DNA from: Bacteroidales bacterium F22 | GTDB lineage: Bacteria > Bacteroidota > Bacteroidia > Bacteroidales > Bacteroidaceae | DNA length: 64,000 nt | Reading direction: 5' to 3' | NCBI GenBank assembly: GCA_029541985.1 | Contig: CP095414.1 | Location: 868,001 to 932,000 of the forward strand | Shown: positions 17,860 to 27,086 of the stretch, piece after piece | Layout: each line of letters begins with the position of its first letter | How positions within the stretch are numbered: position 1 is the first letter of the stretch | The notes under the pieces: generated by a model | What the model saw: the letters and a program-made list of their open reading frames with translations, nothing else | What the model was told of the DNA's origin: nothing | Databases searched by the model: none | Translations under genes and position numbers: made by a program

Positions 17860-18528
17860 CTATTTATTATATACAAACCAATTAACCGATTGTTTACAGA
17901 TATTGGATATTTCATCCCAATTCTGTGCTTCGATAAGTGCTTTTGGAAATAGTTTGGAACCCATGCCGACACAAAGTACCCCACTCTTAGCCCAAGCAGA
18001 GAGGTTCTCTTCTGTAGGAGATACTCCCCCGGTAACCATGAGTTGACTCCATGGCATAGGTGCTAGGATGCCTTTTACAAAACCAGGACCACCTACGGCA
18101 CCTGCAGGGAATAATTTACATAAATCACAACCTACTTCTTGCGCAAAGCCGACTTCGGATACACTGCCACATCCTGGAGTGTATGGTATAAGACGACGGT
18201 TACAGACTTTGGCTATCTCTGGGTTGAACAATGGGCCAACAACAAAATTGGCACCCAATTGGATATACATGGCGGCGGTCGCAGGATCTACGATAGAACC
18301 AATGCCCAGAATCATCTCTGGACAGGCTTCTTGAGCCCACTTCACTAGAGGACCAAATACCTCTTGCGCAAAATCACCTCTATTGGTGAATTCAAAAACT
18401 CGAATACCACCTGCATAGCAAGCACGAAGCACTTGTTTGCTCGTTTCCAAATCACTATTATAAAAAACAGGGACTACACCCGTACGCTCAAGAGCGCTTA
18501 AAAAACTTATCTTATTAAATCTAGCCAT
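17860..18528 (-). CDS. eda: KDPG / 4-hydroxy-2-oxoglutarate aldolase
   Basis: Class I aldolase that splits 2-keto-3-deoxy-6-phosphogluconate into pyruvate and glyceraldehyde-3-phosphate. The (beta/alpha)8 protein shows '[12 protein letters not shown]', '[23 protein letters not shown]', and the Schiff-base Lys in '[14 protein letters not shown]', followed by 'VTGGVSP'. I start at the Met of MARFNKISF (222 residues, near the family length). The longer frame would add 21 residues that read back into the kdgK spacer. It follows kdgK by 34 bases, so kinase and aldolase are made together. Confidence 0.93.
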   Translation of the reverse strand: MARFNKISFLSALERTGVVPVFYNSDLETSKQVLRACYAGGIRVFEFTNRGDFAQEVFGPLVKWAQEACPEMILGIGSIVDPATAAMYIQLGANFVVGPLFNPEIAKVCNRRLIPYTPGCGSVSEVGFAQEVGCDLCKLFPAGAVGGPGFVKGILAPMPWSQLMVTGGVSPTEENLSAWAKSGVLCVGMGSKLFPKALIEAQNWDEISNICKQSVNWFVYNK

Positions 18529-18562
18529 AGCTATTATCTCTTTTATATATGTATATTTGATC

Positions 18563-19588
18563 TTATCTCTGTACGCGACCTGAGGCGTCACCTCCTGCTA
18601 AAGCTTCTACTTCTTCTATTGAGACGAGATTGGAGTCTCCATGAATTGTGTGTTTAAGCGCAGAGGCTGCAACTGCAAATTCGAGAGCGGCACCTTGGGT
18701 CTCTTTGACTAATAGACCGTGTATCAATCCGCCTGCAAAACTGTCTCCACCACCGACGCGATCGATGATTGGGTCGATATCATAACGTTTTGATAAATAG
18801 AAGTCTTTACCATTGTAAATCATGGCTTTCCATCCGTTATGTGTGGCTGAAAAGGATTCACGTAGAGTAGATACGACATAAGTAAAGTCAAACTCGTCAC
18901 GCATTTGCTTGAAGATTCCTTTATATCCTTCTGCACCTGTTTCACCTGCTTCTACATTGGCCTCAGGAACGAAACCAAGACATAGGGCAGCATCTTCTTC
19001 ATTGCCTATGCATACATCTACGTATTTCATCAAGGGACGCATCACCTTTTGAGCTTGGGCAGAAGTCCATAGTTTCTTGCGGAAATTTAAATCAACGGAT
19101 ACGGTTACGTTGTGTCGTTTGGCTGCCTCACAAGCTAGCTTAGTCAATTCGGCCGCGTCTGAGGATAGGGCTGGAGTGATGCCTGACCAATGAAACCAGT
19201 CGGCTCCTTCCATTATCTGGTCAAAATCAAAGTCTGAAGCTTTAGCCTCTGAGATGGCAGAGTTAGCTCGGTCATAGATGACTTTACTTGGACGCATACT
19301 TGCACCTGATTCTAAATAATAGATACCCAAGCGGTCGCCACCACGTACTATATAATCGGTCTTGACTCCATAGCGACGTAAGTGATTGACTGCGGCTTGC
19401 CCTATCTCATGTGCAGGCACACGAGATACAAAATAAGCATCATGACCATAATTTGCACAACTAAGAGCGACATTGGCTTCGCCTCCACCATAAACGACAT
19501 TAAGATTTTCTGCTTGGACAAATCTAGTCTGTCCTTGTGGAGACAATCTAAGCATGATTTCTCCAAGAGTTACTATTTTCTTTTTCAT
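18563..19588 (-). CDS. kdgK: 2-keto-3-deoxygluconate kinase (PfkB family)
   Basis: Phosphorylates 2-keto-3-deoxygluconate to KDPG, the step before the aldolase encoded next. It is a ribokinase-fold protein with '[16 protein letters not shown]' near the N-terminus and the C-terminal PfkB signature as '[18 protein letters not shown]', whose Asp is the catalytic base. The length of 341 is normal. The specificity is inferred from coupling to eda and from the divergent LacI-type regulator; PfkB kinases as a class act on many sugars. The transcript probably starts at the TATATTTG box about 100 bases upstream. Confidence 0.9.
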   Translation of the reverse strand: MKKKIVTLGEIMLRLSPQGQTRFVQAENLNVVYGGGEANVALSCANYGHDAYFVSRVPAHEIGQAAVNHLRRYGVKTDYIVRGGDRLGIYYLESGASMRPSKVIYDRANSAISEAKASDFDFDQIMEGADWFHWSGITPALSSDAAELTKLACEAAKRHNVTVSVDLNFRKKLWTSAQAQKVMRPLMKYVDVCIGNEEDAALCLGFVPEANVEAGETGAEGYKGIFKQMRDEFDFTYVVSTLRESFSATHNGWKAMIYNGKDFYLSKRYDIDPIIDRVGGGDSFAGGLIHGLLVKETQGAALEFAVAASALKHTIHGDSNLVSIEEVEALAGGDASGRVQR

Positions 19589-19909
19589 TGATTTGTTAAC
19601 TAGTATATTGGTTTATTATTTGCTTTTCATCGGGCTAACTGATGAGTAAAACTTATATATGTCAACTCATTCGCCTTGTGTGTGCGAACACAAATATACA
19701 ATCTTTTGAACAACTAACAAGCAAAAAGACTCCAAAATCGAAAAAAGAGACAAAAAAAGTACTTTTTTAAGAGTACAATACCTCCAAAGGAGCAAAATAG
19801 TGTATCTTTGGCTATCAGATTGTTGTGATTTGATATCGAATGCTCATCATATAAATATGGTACATCAAAAACAATCGACACATTATATATAAAGACCTAT
19901 TGAAATAAA
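19589..19909. promoter_or_regulatory. Divergent kdgK / lacI-type regulatory region
   Basis: This 321-bp gene-free stretch separates the kdgK-eda operon from the regulator-GH97-esterase operon. It holds opposite -7 boxes: TATATTTG on the minus strand (19691-19698) and TATCTTTG on the plus strand (19803-19810). Between them is a perfect 16-bp palindrome AAAAAAGTACTTTTTT (19753-19768), and a short CTCC-AAA-GGAG repeat (19782-19792). The palindrome is a plausible operator for the neighbouring LacI-type protein, though it lacks the central CG of many LacI sites. Confidence 0.55.
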
Positions 19910-20974
19910 ATGGCTAATACAACAAAAATAAGAATCAAGGATATAGCTAAGATGGCTGGCGTATCAGCTGGAACAGTGGATAGAGTTCTTCACAAGCGTC
20001 CCAATGTATCTCCTGAGAGTAAAAAAAAGGTTGAAAAAATACTTGAAGAGATTGATTATATGCCGAACCGCAATGCAAGTGCATTGGCTCGAAACAAACC
20101 CCTTGTCATCGTCGCATTTATTCCTCAACACAATTCGGGGAATTACTGGGAAGATATTGTGCTGGGGATGGAACAAGGTAAAGAACAGTATACTGATTTT
20201 GGTGCAGAGCTTAAAATCATGACTTATGACCCATATAATTTCTATACATTCACTCAACGAGCACAAGAAATATTAGATGCACAACCCAATGGGGTCATCA
20301 TAGCCCCTACGCATGCTGAGTATAATAAGATACTCATCGACCAATTGAGTGAGGCTAACATCCCATTTGTATATATCGATTCGGAATACAAAGAAAAAGC
20401 ACCGCTCTCCTTTTTTGGACAAAACCCAACGGAAAGTGGACATTTTGCTGCTCATATGATGATGCTCTTGAATCCTAATAAGAAACCATTGCTTATCTTT
20501 CGTAAGATTGCTGAAGGAGTACTTGGCTCGAATCAACAGTTCTACCGTCAAACTGGATTTGAAGAATATATGAAGCATCATCATCCCGAAGTGGCTATTC
20601 ATATCTTGGACCTGCATGCTATGAAACCACAAGAGGATGAGCAGATGCTTGATGCCTTTTTTGATGCACATCCTGAAGCGGAAGCGGGTATCTTGTTCAA
20701 TTCAATTGCCTATATCGTTGCTGGGTATATCAAAAAGAAGAATAAAGACCATTTCCATCTCATTGGTTATGACTTGCTTAAAGAAAATGTACGCTATCTC
20801 AAGGAAGGGGCAATTGATTTTCTAATTGCTCAGAATCCTCAAGAACAGGGGTATCGCTGTGTGAAGACGCTCGCTGACTATGTGCTCTTCCATACAGAGG
20901 TGGACCAGACTAATTATGTACCTATTCATTTAGTCTCGGCTGAAACAATCGATAGCTATCTGAACTATAACTAA
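19910..20974 (+). CDS. LacI-family regulator of the KDG locus
   Basis: Transcription factor with an N-terminal LacI helix-turn-helix ('IKDIAKMAGVSAGTVDRVLHKRPNVS', about residues 8-33), a hinge helix ('NASALAR') and a periplasmic-binding-protein-like effector domain. Its position, divergent from kdgK-eda and first in an operon with a GH97 glycosidase and a secreted esterase, suggests it senses a sugar-acid intermediate such as KDG and controls both sides. LacI-type KdgR regulators have been described in Bacteroidota, but I cannot prove orthology from sequence alone. The length of 354 is typical. Confidence 0.85.
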   Translation: MANTTKIRIKDIAKMAGVSAGTVDRVLHKRPNVSPESKKKVEKILEEIDYMPNRNASALARNKPLVIVAFIPQHNSGNYWEDIVLGMEQGKEQYTDFGAELKIMTYDPYNFYTFTQRAQEILDAQPNGVIIAPTHAEYNKILIDQLSEANIPFVYIDSEYKEKAPLSFFGQNPTESGHFAAHMMMLLNPNKKPLLIFRKIAEGVLGSNQQFYRQTGFEEYMKHHHPEVAIHILDLHAMKPQEDEQMLDAFFDAHPEAEAGILFNSIAYIVAGYIKKKNKDHFHLIGYDLLKENVRYLKEGAIDFLIAQNPQEQGYRCVKTLADYVLFHTEVDQTNYVPIHLVSAETIDSYLNYN

Positions 20975-20994
20975 AATACTTAAAACTAATTACC

Positions 20995-22980
20995 ATGAAA
21001 AAATTACTTCTTCCGTTGCTCCTTGTCTTTGCGATGCAGGCTGCTGCTCAACGCCATTTGATTCTGAAATCGCCCGACGGAAAGACGACGGCCAAAATCT
21101 CTGTAGGAAAGACCATCACGTATGCTCTCTATCAAGATGAGATACAAGTTCTAGAGGATTCACCGATTGCGATGACACTCTCTGAGGGGGAAACGTGGGG
21201 AGTCAATTCACGACTTAGAAAGACAAGGCATCATACGGTAGACAACGAGATAGTCTCTCCATTTTATAAAAAAAACAAGGTGCATGACTATTTCAATGAT
21301 TTAGTTCTTTCTTTTAGGGGTTCGTGGTCATTGGAATTCAGAGCTTACAATGATGGAGTGGCTTACCGCTTCGTATCCGCACGCAAAAAGCCATTTACTA
21401 TCAAAAGTGAAGAGGTTACGTATCGATTCGTCGGAGATCAATCGGCATTTGTACCTTACGTGAGAACGAGTCAAGGGGACTCCCGTCCTTTCTTCAATTC
21501 TTTTGAAAATACGTATACGACAGGTAAACTGTCTACTTTGGATTCTACTAGGATGGCTTTCTTACCATTGATCGTAAATGCTCCTCAGAATAAGAGACTT
21601 TGCATCTCGGAATCGGACTTGAAGGATTATCCTGGCACATACATGGAGACGGTACCGGGACATAATGAACTGACTTCAGTGATGGCACCTTATCCCAAAA
21701 CCACGGTCATCGCAGGACATAACAACCTGCAGGAGGTGGTCACAGCAAGGGAGAATTTTATCGCTAAAGTTAATGCCCCACGTTCTTTCCCATGGCGAAT
21801 GACTATCATCGCTCGTGAAGATAAAGACATTGCTAATAGTGATATGACGTATCTGTTAGCTGCTCCCAGTAAGTTAGAGGATATCTCATGGATTAAACCG
21901 GGCAAAGTAATCTGGGATTGGTGGAATGACTGGAATATCAAAGGTGTAGATTTTGTAGCCGGAGTAAACAACGATACGTATAAATACTACATTGATTTCG
22001 CACATCGAAATGGACTCGAATACATCATTTTGGATGAGGGATGGGCTGTGAACCTAAAGTGTGACTTATTTCAAGTAGTTGATGATATCGACTTGAAAGA
22101 GTTGATTGACTATGGTAAAAAACGCCAAGTTGGTGTGGTGCTATGGGCAGGATATAAAGCTTTTGAAAAGGAGATGGATAAGGTTTGTAAGCATTATAGC
22201 GAAATGGGCATCAAAGGGTTCAAGGTCGATTTTATGGATCGAGATGACCAAGTAATGATTCAATCTTTGGAGAAGATGGCTCAAGTAGCAGCAAAATATA
22301 AATTGTTCCTCGACCTGCATGGAGTTTGCAAGCCAGCAGGACTCAATCGTACTTATCCTAACTTACTGAATTTTGAAGGGGTATTTGGGATGGAACAACT
22401 AAAATGGCATCCCCGAGAGGGATTAGATATGGTTGCTTATGATGCTGCACTGCCATTCCTACGTCAAGTGGCTGGCCCTATGGATTATACACAAGGGGCG
22501 ATGAGAAATGCGATTCAAAAGAATTATTATCCTTGCAATTCTGAACCGATGAGCCAAGGTACTCGCATGCATCAACTTGCTGAATACGTGGTCTTCTTCT
22601 CTCCTTTTAGCATGCTGTGTGATGCACCGAGTAATTACGAATCTGAAAAAGAAAGTGTAGCCTTCATCGCTAACATCCCTACTGTATGGGATGAGACTAT
22701 CACCTTAGAGGGGACAGTTGGCTCATATATCGTCACCGCTTGTAGGAAAGGACATACTTGGTATGTCGGCGGAATCAATAATTGGGAGGCTCGAGACCTA
22801 AAGATAGATTTATCAGTTCTTGGTATCTCGCCTAAAGAGGGTATACTCTACAAAGATGGGATGAATGCTCACCGTATCGGTAGTGACTTCAAGAAACTCA
22901 ATTACCGTCTTGCAGACTCTGCCCTATTGCCTATCCACATGGCTCCTGGCGGAGGTTTTGTGTATATCATTGAACAATAA
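20995..22980 (+). CDS. GH97 family alpha-glycosidase
   Basis: Exported glycoside hydrolase of family 97 (the SusB family). A signal peptide covers residues 1-19 (MKKLLLPLLL...AAA-Q). Then come an N-terminal beta-super-sandwich, the catalytic barrel with 'WDWWNDW', 'LEYIILDEGW' and 'GFKVDFMDRDDQ', and a C-terminal beta domain. GH97 contains inverting alpha-glucosidases and retaining alpha-galactosidases. The retaining members use an Asp at the barrel position occupied here by Asp412 in KVDF, so a retaining, alpha-galactosidase-like mechanism is suggested. It follows the regulator by 20 bases. Its true substrate is unknown; the KDG context hints at a pectin- or hemicellulose-derived side chain. 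Confidence 0.9.
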   Translation: MKKLLLPLLLVFAMQAAAQRHLILKSPDGKTTAKISVGKTITYALYQDEIQVLEDSPIAMTLSEGETWGVNSRLRKTRHHTVDNEIVSPFYKKNKVHDYFNDLVLSFRGSWSLEFRAYNDGVAYRFVSARKKPFTIKSEEVTYRFVGDQSAFVPYVRTSQGDSRPFFNSFENTYTTGKLSTLDSTRMAFLPLIVNAPQNKRLCISESDLKDYPGTYMETVPGHNELTSVMAPYPKTTVIAGHNNLQEVVTARENFIAKVNAPRSFPWRMTIIAREDKDIANSDMTYLLAAPSKLEDISWIKPGKVIWDWWNDWNIKGVDFVAGVNNDTYKYYIDFAHRNGLEYIILDEGWAVNLKCDLFQVVDDIDLKELIDYGKKRQVGVVLWAGYKAFEKEMDKVCKHYSEMGIKGFKVDFMDRDDQVMIQSLEKMAQVAAKYKLFLDLHGVCKPAGLNRTYPNLLNFEGVFGMEQLKWHPREGLDMVAYDAALPFLRQVAGPMDYTQGAMRNAIQKNYYPCNSEPMSQGTRMHQLAEYVVFFSPFSMLCDAPSNYESEKESVAFIANIPTVWDETITLEGTVGSYIVTACRKGHTWYVGGINNWEARDLKIDLSVLGISPKEGILYKDGMNAHRIGSDFKKLNYRLADSALLPIHMAPGGGFVYIIEQ

Positions 22981-23050
22981 AATCGAACTAGAACAATGTA
23001 CATTGCTCTCTCGAAACAATAACTTTTCTATTCAGTAAACAATAAGTAAT

Positions 23051-24061
23051 ATGATTAATCAACGATTTATTTCTAAAACAAAAGCTGTGCTTTGTCTCTT
23101 TTACCTCTGTGCTATGGCAGGTTACACCATGGCTGCTCAAAATGAGGTGACTGTGCCTGAAACAGATTCTAAAAAACAAAAAGAAATGACTGCTTTGCTT
23201 CCTTCAGTTCTACGTGGTAAAATAGCAACTCCAGATGTGACCTTTCATTTGTGGACCAATCAGAAGCCAGAATCTAATGGAATTACAGAACCACTAACCT
23301 GTTCTGCCTCAAAAGATGGGGTAGTAAGATTGCAAAATATAGCAGACGCAGCTATTTATGTATACAGCCCAGAAAAAACAGTTAATACACAATGTTGTGT
23401 CTTAATCTGCCCAGGAGGAGGATATGCTATCGAAGCCATAGACCACGAGGGAGCAAAATATGCTCAGTTTCTCACAGCTCATGGAATTACTGCTGCTGTA
23501 TTGCAATACCGATTACCTAATCATCATAAGAATGTCCCTCTTGCAGATGCACTAGAAGCCATGCGTACTCTTCGAGGGCATGCAGCACAATTGGGAATTG
23601 ATACCCACAAGATTGGAGTTTGCGGTTTCTCTGCAGGTGGACATCTTGCCTCGACTCTTGGAACACACTACCGTGAGGGTGGAGAGGGCTGCAGACCTGA
23701 TTTCATGTTGCTTATGTATCCTGTGATTGCTTCTGACCCTGCGATTACTCATGCGGGTACTTTCAGAAATTTACTTCCTCTAGATGCTACTAAATCAGAT
23801 CGTATAGCATTTTCTAATGATAGACATGTAGATGCACAGACTCCTCCCACTTTCTTGTTGCTCGGAAATGACGACACGACAGTAAACCCTCAAAATAGTA
23901 TCCGCTTCTATGAGGCTTTAGTTAAGAATCATGTGCATGCTGGAATACATATCTTCTCTAAGGGAGGACATGGATTCGGGATGAAGAAGACAGGACTGAA
24001 CTTAGACCGCTGGCCTGAGATGACTGTGGAATGGTTGAGAGAAAATGAATTTATCAAATAG
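23051..24061 (+). CDS. Secreted alpha/beta-hydrolase esterase
   Basis: Predicted exported esterase of the BD-FAE/acetyl-xylan-esterase-like group. A signal sequence spans roughly residues 1-32 ('VLCLFYLCAMAGYTMAA'). The fold shows the oxyanion motif 'VLICPGGGYAIEAIDHEG', the nucleophile elbow 'GFSAGGHLAST' (Ser about 194), 'FLLLGNDDTTVNP' with the acid, and the final catalytic His in 'FSKGGHGFGM'. It is last in the regulator-GH97-esterase run, 70 bases after GH97. The likely job is to remove acetyl or other ester groups from plant polysaccharide fragments so that glycosidases can act; the exact ester is inferred only. Confidence 0.85.
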   Translation: MINQRFISKTKAVLCLFYLCAMAGYTMAAQNEVTVPETDSKKQKEMTALLPSVLRGKIATPDVTFHLWTNQKPESNGITEPLTCSASKDGVVRLQNIADAAIYVYSPEKTVNTQCCVLICPGGGYAIEAIDHEGAKYAQFLTAHGITAAVLQYRLPNHHKNVPLADALEAMRTLRGHAAQLGIDTHKIGVCGFSAGGHLASTLGTHYREGGEGCRPDFMLLMYPVIASDPAITHAGTFRNLLPLDATKSDRIAFSNDRHVDAQTPPTFLLLGNDDTTVNPQNSIRFYEALVKNHVHAGIHIFSKGGHGFGMKKTGLNLDRWPEMTVEWLRENEFIK

Positions 24062-24103
24062 ACTCTTGCTAAGAGAATATATTTACAGATACAACGAGAA
24101 ATA

Positions 24104-24595
24104 ATGAATAGACTCGACATACTTTTTAGAGAAATGATTTCCTTTGACTTTGGAAGTGCTGAACGTATTCAGCACTTCACCAAAGTGCATAGTTTCGCAC
24201 GAATCATAGGATTGGAAGAAGAACTTAATACAAATACTCAAGAGATTCTCGAAGCAGCTGCTTATGTACACGATATAGGCATCAAGATTGCTGAGGAGAA
24301 ATATGGCACAAGTAACGGACAGTTGCAAGAACGATTGGGCCCAGATGAAGCTAGAAAACTCTTGACGAAAGTCGGATATGAGGAGGAAGCAATCGAACGA
24401 ATCACTTTCTTAGTGGGACATCATCATACTTATTCCCATATCGATGGTATAGATTATCAAATCCTGGTTGAAGCTGATTTCTTGGTCAACCTCTATGAAC
24501 GGGGTTCTGGTGCTAAGGAAATAGCATCAGTCAGAAAAAAACTATTCAAGACGAAATCGGGATTGACACTTTTGGATAGTATGTTCGCACTTTAA
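24104..24595 (+). CDS. HD-domain phosphohydrolase
   Basis: Small metal-dependent HD-domain protein. The ligand pattern is visible: His in 'FTKVHSFARIIG', the HD pair in 'AAYVHDIGIK', further His residues in 'LVGHHHTYSHIDG', and an Asp in 'LVEADFLVNLYE'. HD proteins of this size hydrolyse nucleotides or other phosphates; the substrate here is unknown. It follows the esterase by 42 bases and may share its transcript, but the function looks unrelated. It is convergent with the glycosyltransferase gene. Confidence 0.85.
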   Translation: MNRLDILFREMISFDFGSAERIQHFTKVHSFARIIGLEEELNTNTQEILEAAAYVHDIGIKIAEEKYGTSNGQLQERLGPDEARKLLTKVGYEEEAIERITFLVGHHHTYSHIDGIDYQILVEADFLVNLYERGSGAKEIASVRKKLFKTKSGLTLLDSMFAL

Positions 24596-24603
24596 AGCTT
24601 AGA

Positions 24604-25641
24604 CTAAAATCGAGGCTTCTTAAAAAGGACACAGAAAGGTTTATGGGTGGACTTATCTTGCTCCAAAGTAGATGGTTTGCGCTCGGGGGTATAATGGATC
24701 CTCATATATCGGGCATCCTTACGAGCTTGAAAGACCGCATGGAAACTTTTCCATTGGAATTTTAAGAGAAAGAAGCAAGCAGCTATGTAATCCAAAACCC
24801 AACGCCAACGCATCACTCTTTTGTAGGATGCCTGAGATAAGTTCTTGTATAACATCAACTGATTGTTGCGGAAGTTGAGATAGACTTTGCGTGAAGAGCC
24901 ATAAGGTAAAGATCCTCCGCCCCAGTGATATACGACACTCTGGGGAATACATGCAATAGTATAACCTGCACTCGTTAATCGCCAACAAAGGTCTATCTCT
25001 TCCATGTGAGCAAAGAAATTAGTATCAAATCCTCCTTGTTCGTGGAAACGGGTAGTCCTGATAAGCATACATGCCCCACTCGCCCAGTCACACTGAATAG
25101 GCGTATCATACTGTCCGTGGTCTGTCTCTACTGCTGTAAAGACACGACCTCGACAATATGGATAGCCTAAGTAATCTATAAATCCACCACAAGCCCCTGC
25201 ATGCTCAAAACGTGAATGGTCCCTATCGCTACATATCTTAGGTTGCACGGCAGCACAATCTGGGTTTGCCTCGAGATGTTCAATCAAAGGTTCTAAGAAA
25301 TGAGGAGTGACGGCGACATCACTATTTAATAATAATAGATAATCAGTCTCTAACTCATCTTGAAGCCGAGCCAATCCTCTATTGTATCCTTCGGCAAAAC
25401 CATAATTCTCAGCCAACTTAATGAGCTGAACTTGTGGGAATTGACTTTCGACCAAAGCACAAGACTCATCAGTCGAACCATTATCTACCACATATACTGA
25501 ACTATCTATCGATGATTCAGCATCTAGCGTACTCGCATCATTCATACCCTTATCAGCAAGGGTGTATTTTAGCAGTGTAGGAAGATATTTCTTTAGTAAA
25601 GAAACTCCATTCCAATTGAGTATGACAATGGCTACCTTCAT
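24604..25641 (-). CDS. Family 2 glycosyltransferase
   Basis: GT-A fold transferase. It has 'VAIVILNWNGVSLLKKYLPTLL' at the start, 'VVDNGSTDESCALVESQFP', and the metal-binding DxD-type 'LLLNSDVAVTPHFLE'. A C-terminal region with 'DWASGACMLIRTTRFHEQGGFDTNFFAHMEEIDLCWR' (the ED/W motif of GT2 enzymes) follows. It resembles rhamnosyltransferase-like GT2 proteins used in surface polysaccharide assembly. An insert of acidic, Ser-rich residues lies around 38-50. It starts 4 bases after mtaB ends and is probably co-transcribed with it. Donor and acceptor are unknown. Confidence 0.9.
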   Translation of the reverse strand: MKVAIVILNWNGVSLLKKYLPTLLKYTLADKGMNDASTLDAESSIDSSVYVVDNGSTDESCALVESQFPQVQLIKLAENYGFAEGYNRGLARLQDELETDYLLLLNSDVAVTPHFLEPLIEHLEANPDCAAVQPKICSDRDHSRFEHAGACGGFIDYLGYPYCRGRVFTAVETDHGQYDTPIQCDWASGACMLIRTTRFHEQGGFDTNFFAHMEEIDLCWRLTSAGYTIACIPQSVVYHWGGGSLPYGSSRKVYLNFRNNQLMLYKNLSQASYKRVMRWRWVLDYIAACFFLLKFQWKSFHAVFQARKDARYMRIHYTPERKPSTLEQDKSTHKPFCVLFKKPRF

Positions 25642-25645
25642 ATCG

Positions 25646-26983
25646 TTAACAGCTTATGATTTCACCTTTAAGACTATGATTATCTGCAGTCAATTCTCCT
25701 AAGCGAACATGAACCAAATGATTATCCAATGCATCTTTTGTAGGGACTTCCACTCGGATATAGTTCTCTGTAAATCCATGCATCATGTCATCGCCTTTGC
25801 TATTATGTTCCAGCAGGATAGGCATCTCCTGTCCGATAAACTGTTTGTAAAAAGCAATCCGTTTCTCTTCACTAACCTCCAGCAGAACTTTACTTCGCTG
25901 CTGCTTCTCTTGAGGAGAAACCTTATATTCTATACGTAAGGCACTAGTACCAGGACGTTCTGAATAACTAAATACATGAAGTTGTGAGATATCCAATCCT
26001 TTGATAAAGGAAACTGCTTGGTCGAAATACGCTGAAGTCTCACCACGAGTGCCGACAATGACGTCCACTCCGATAAAACAATGAGGGATGAGTTCTTTGA
26101 TAAGTGCTATACGACTCGCGAAAAGAGCGGTATCATAACGACGATGCATCAATGACAACACTTCATCACAACCTGACTGCAAAGGGATATGGAAATGCGG
26201 CATGAAACGCTTTGACTTAGCACAGAAACGAATAATATCCTCATTGAGAAGATTGGGTTCGATACTAGAGATACGATATCTTTCGATTCCCTCCACTTCA
26301 TCCAATGCTTTGATTAGTTGTAAGAAATCATCTCCAGTAGAACGTCCAAAGTCACCTATATTTACTCCTGTCAATACGATTTCTTTACCACCTTGAGCAG
26401 CAACTTCCTCAGCTTGCTTGACTAACGAAGCAATCGTTCCGTTTCGGCTTTTGCCGCGAGCTAAAGGAATCGTACAATAAGTACAATAATAATCACATCC
26501 ATCTTGTACCTTGAGGAAATAACGCGTACGGTCTCCACGAGAACAGCTAGGAATAAAGTGTGTGATATCTTTGAGTTTGCTATAAAGTAATTCGGTAGAT
26601 TCATCTCCTGAATTTCGCTTGTGCAAATCGCCCAAATGGTCTATCAATTGGTCTTTCTGGTCAGCACCCAATACAAGGTCAACTCCGGGAAGAGAAGCTA
26701 CTTGCTCTGGTTTCAATTGAGCATAACAACCCGTTACAGCAATAAATGCATGAGGATTACGTCTACGCAGTTTACTAATAGCTTGACGGCACTTTTTGTC
26801 TGCAACCTCTGTTACAGAGCACGTGTTGACTACGATTAAATCAGCTTCTTCTCCTGACTTTACTGTTCTAAATCCGACTTCTCTTAAGGACTGTCCTATG
26901 GTGGATGTTTCTGCAAAATTCAATTTGCATCCAAGGGTATAATACAGTGCCTTTTTGTCCTGAAATACACTCTTATCAATCAT
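25646..26983 (-). CDS. mtaB: tRNA t6A37 methylthiotransferase MtaB
   Basis: Radical-SAM methylthiotransferase that converts t6A at tRNA position 37 to ms2t6A. The UPF0004 domain begins 'YYTLGCKLNFAETSTIGQ' and has its cluster Cys residues, including 'VNTCSVT' and 'GCYAQ'. The radical-SAM core carries the CxxxCxxC in 'CDYYCTYCTIPLARG', and a TRAM-like domain ends the protein. The 'LGCKLN' start is the MtaB variant rather than MiaB or RimO. The substrate modification t6A depends on TsaE, also encoded in this window. Promoter TACCTTTG lies about 30 bases upstream, back to back with that of the acyl-CoA synthetase. Confidence 0.93.
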   Translation of the reverse strand: MIDKSVFQDKKALYYTLGCKLNFAETSTIGQSLREVGFRTVKSGEEADLIVVNTCSVTEVADKKCRQAISKLRRRNPHAFIAVTGCYAQLKPEQVASLPGVDLVLGADQKDQLIDHLGDLHKRNSGDESTELLYSKLKDITHFIPSCSRGDRTRYFLKVQDGCDYYCTYCTIPLARGKSRNGTIASLVKQAEEVAAQGGKEIVLTGVNIGDFGRSTGDDFLQLIKALDEVEGIERYRISSIEPNLLNEDIIRFCAKSKRFMPHFHIPLQSGCDEVLSLMHRRYDTALFASRIALIKELIPHCFIGVDVIVGTRGETSAYFDQAVSFIKGLDISQLHVFSYSERPGTSALRIEYKVSPQEKQQRSKVLLEVSEEKRIAFYKQFIGQEMPILLEHNSKGDDMMHGFTENYIRVEVPTKDALDNHLVHVRLGELTADNHSLKGEIISC

Positions 26984-27013
26984 AATGTATGCTTTTTCTT
27001 TTTTTTATGGCAG

Positions 27014-27021
27014 CAAAGGTA
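27014..27021 (-). promoter_or_regulatory. -7 box for mtaB
   Basis: The minus strand reads TACCTTTG about 30 bases before the mtaB ATG. It lies back to back with the plus-strand box at 27043-27050, giving a compact divergent promoter region. Confidence 0.55.
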
Positions 27022-27042
27022 GCGTATTTATTAAGAAAAACC

Positions 27043-27050
27043 TACTTTTG
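27043..27050 (+). promoter_or_regulatory. -7 box for the acyl-CoA synthetase gene
   Basis: TACTTTTG fits TAnnTTTG and lies 36 bases before the start codon. Upstream DNA between it and the mtaB box is A-rich. Confidence 0.55.
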
Positions 27051-27086
27051 CACAACATACAAAAATAAGTGCATTAAAATAGCGCA

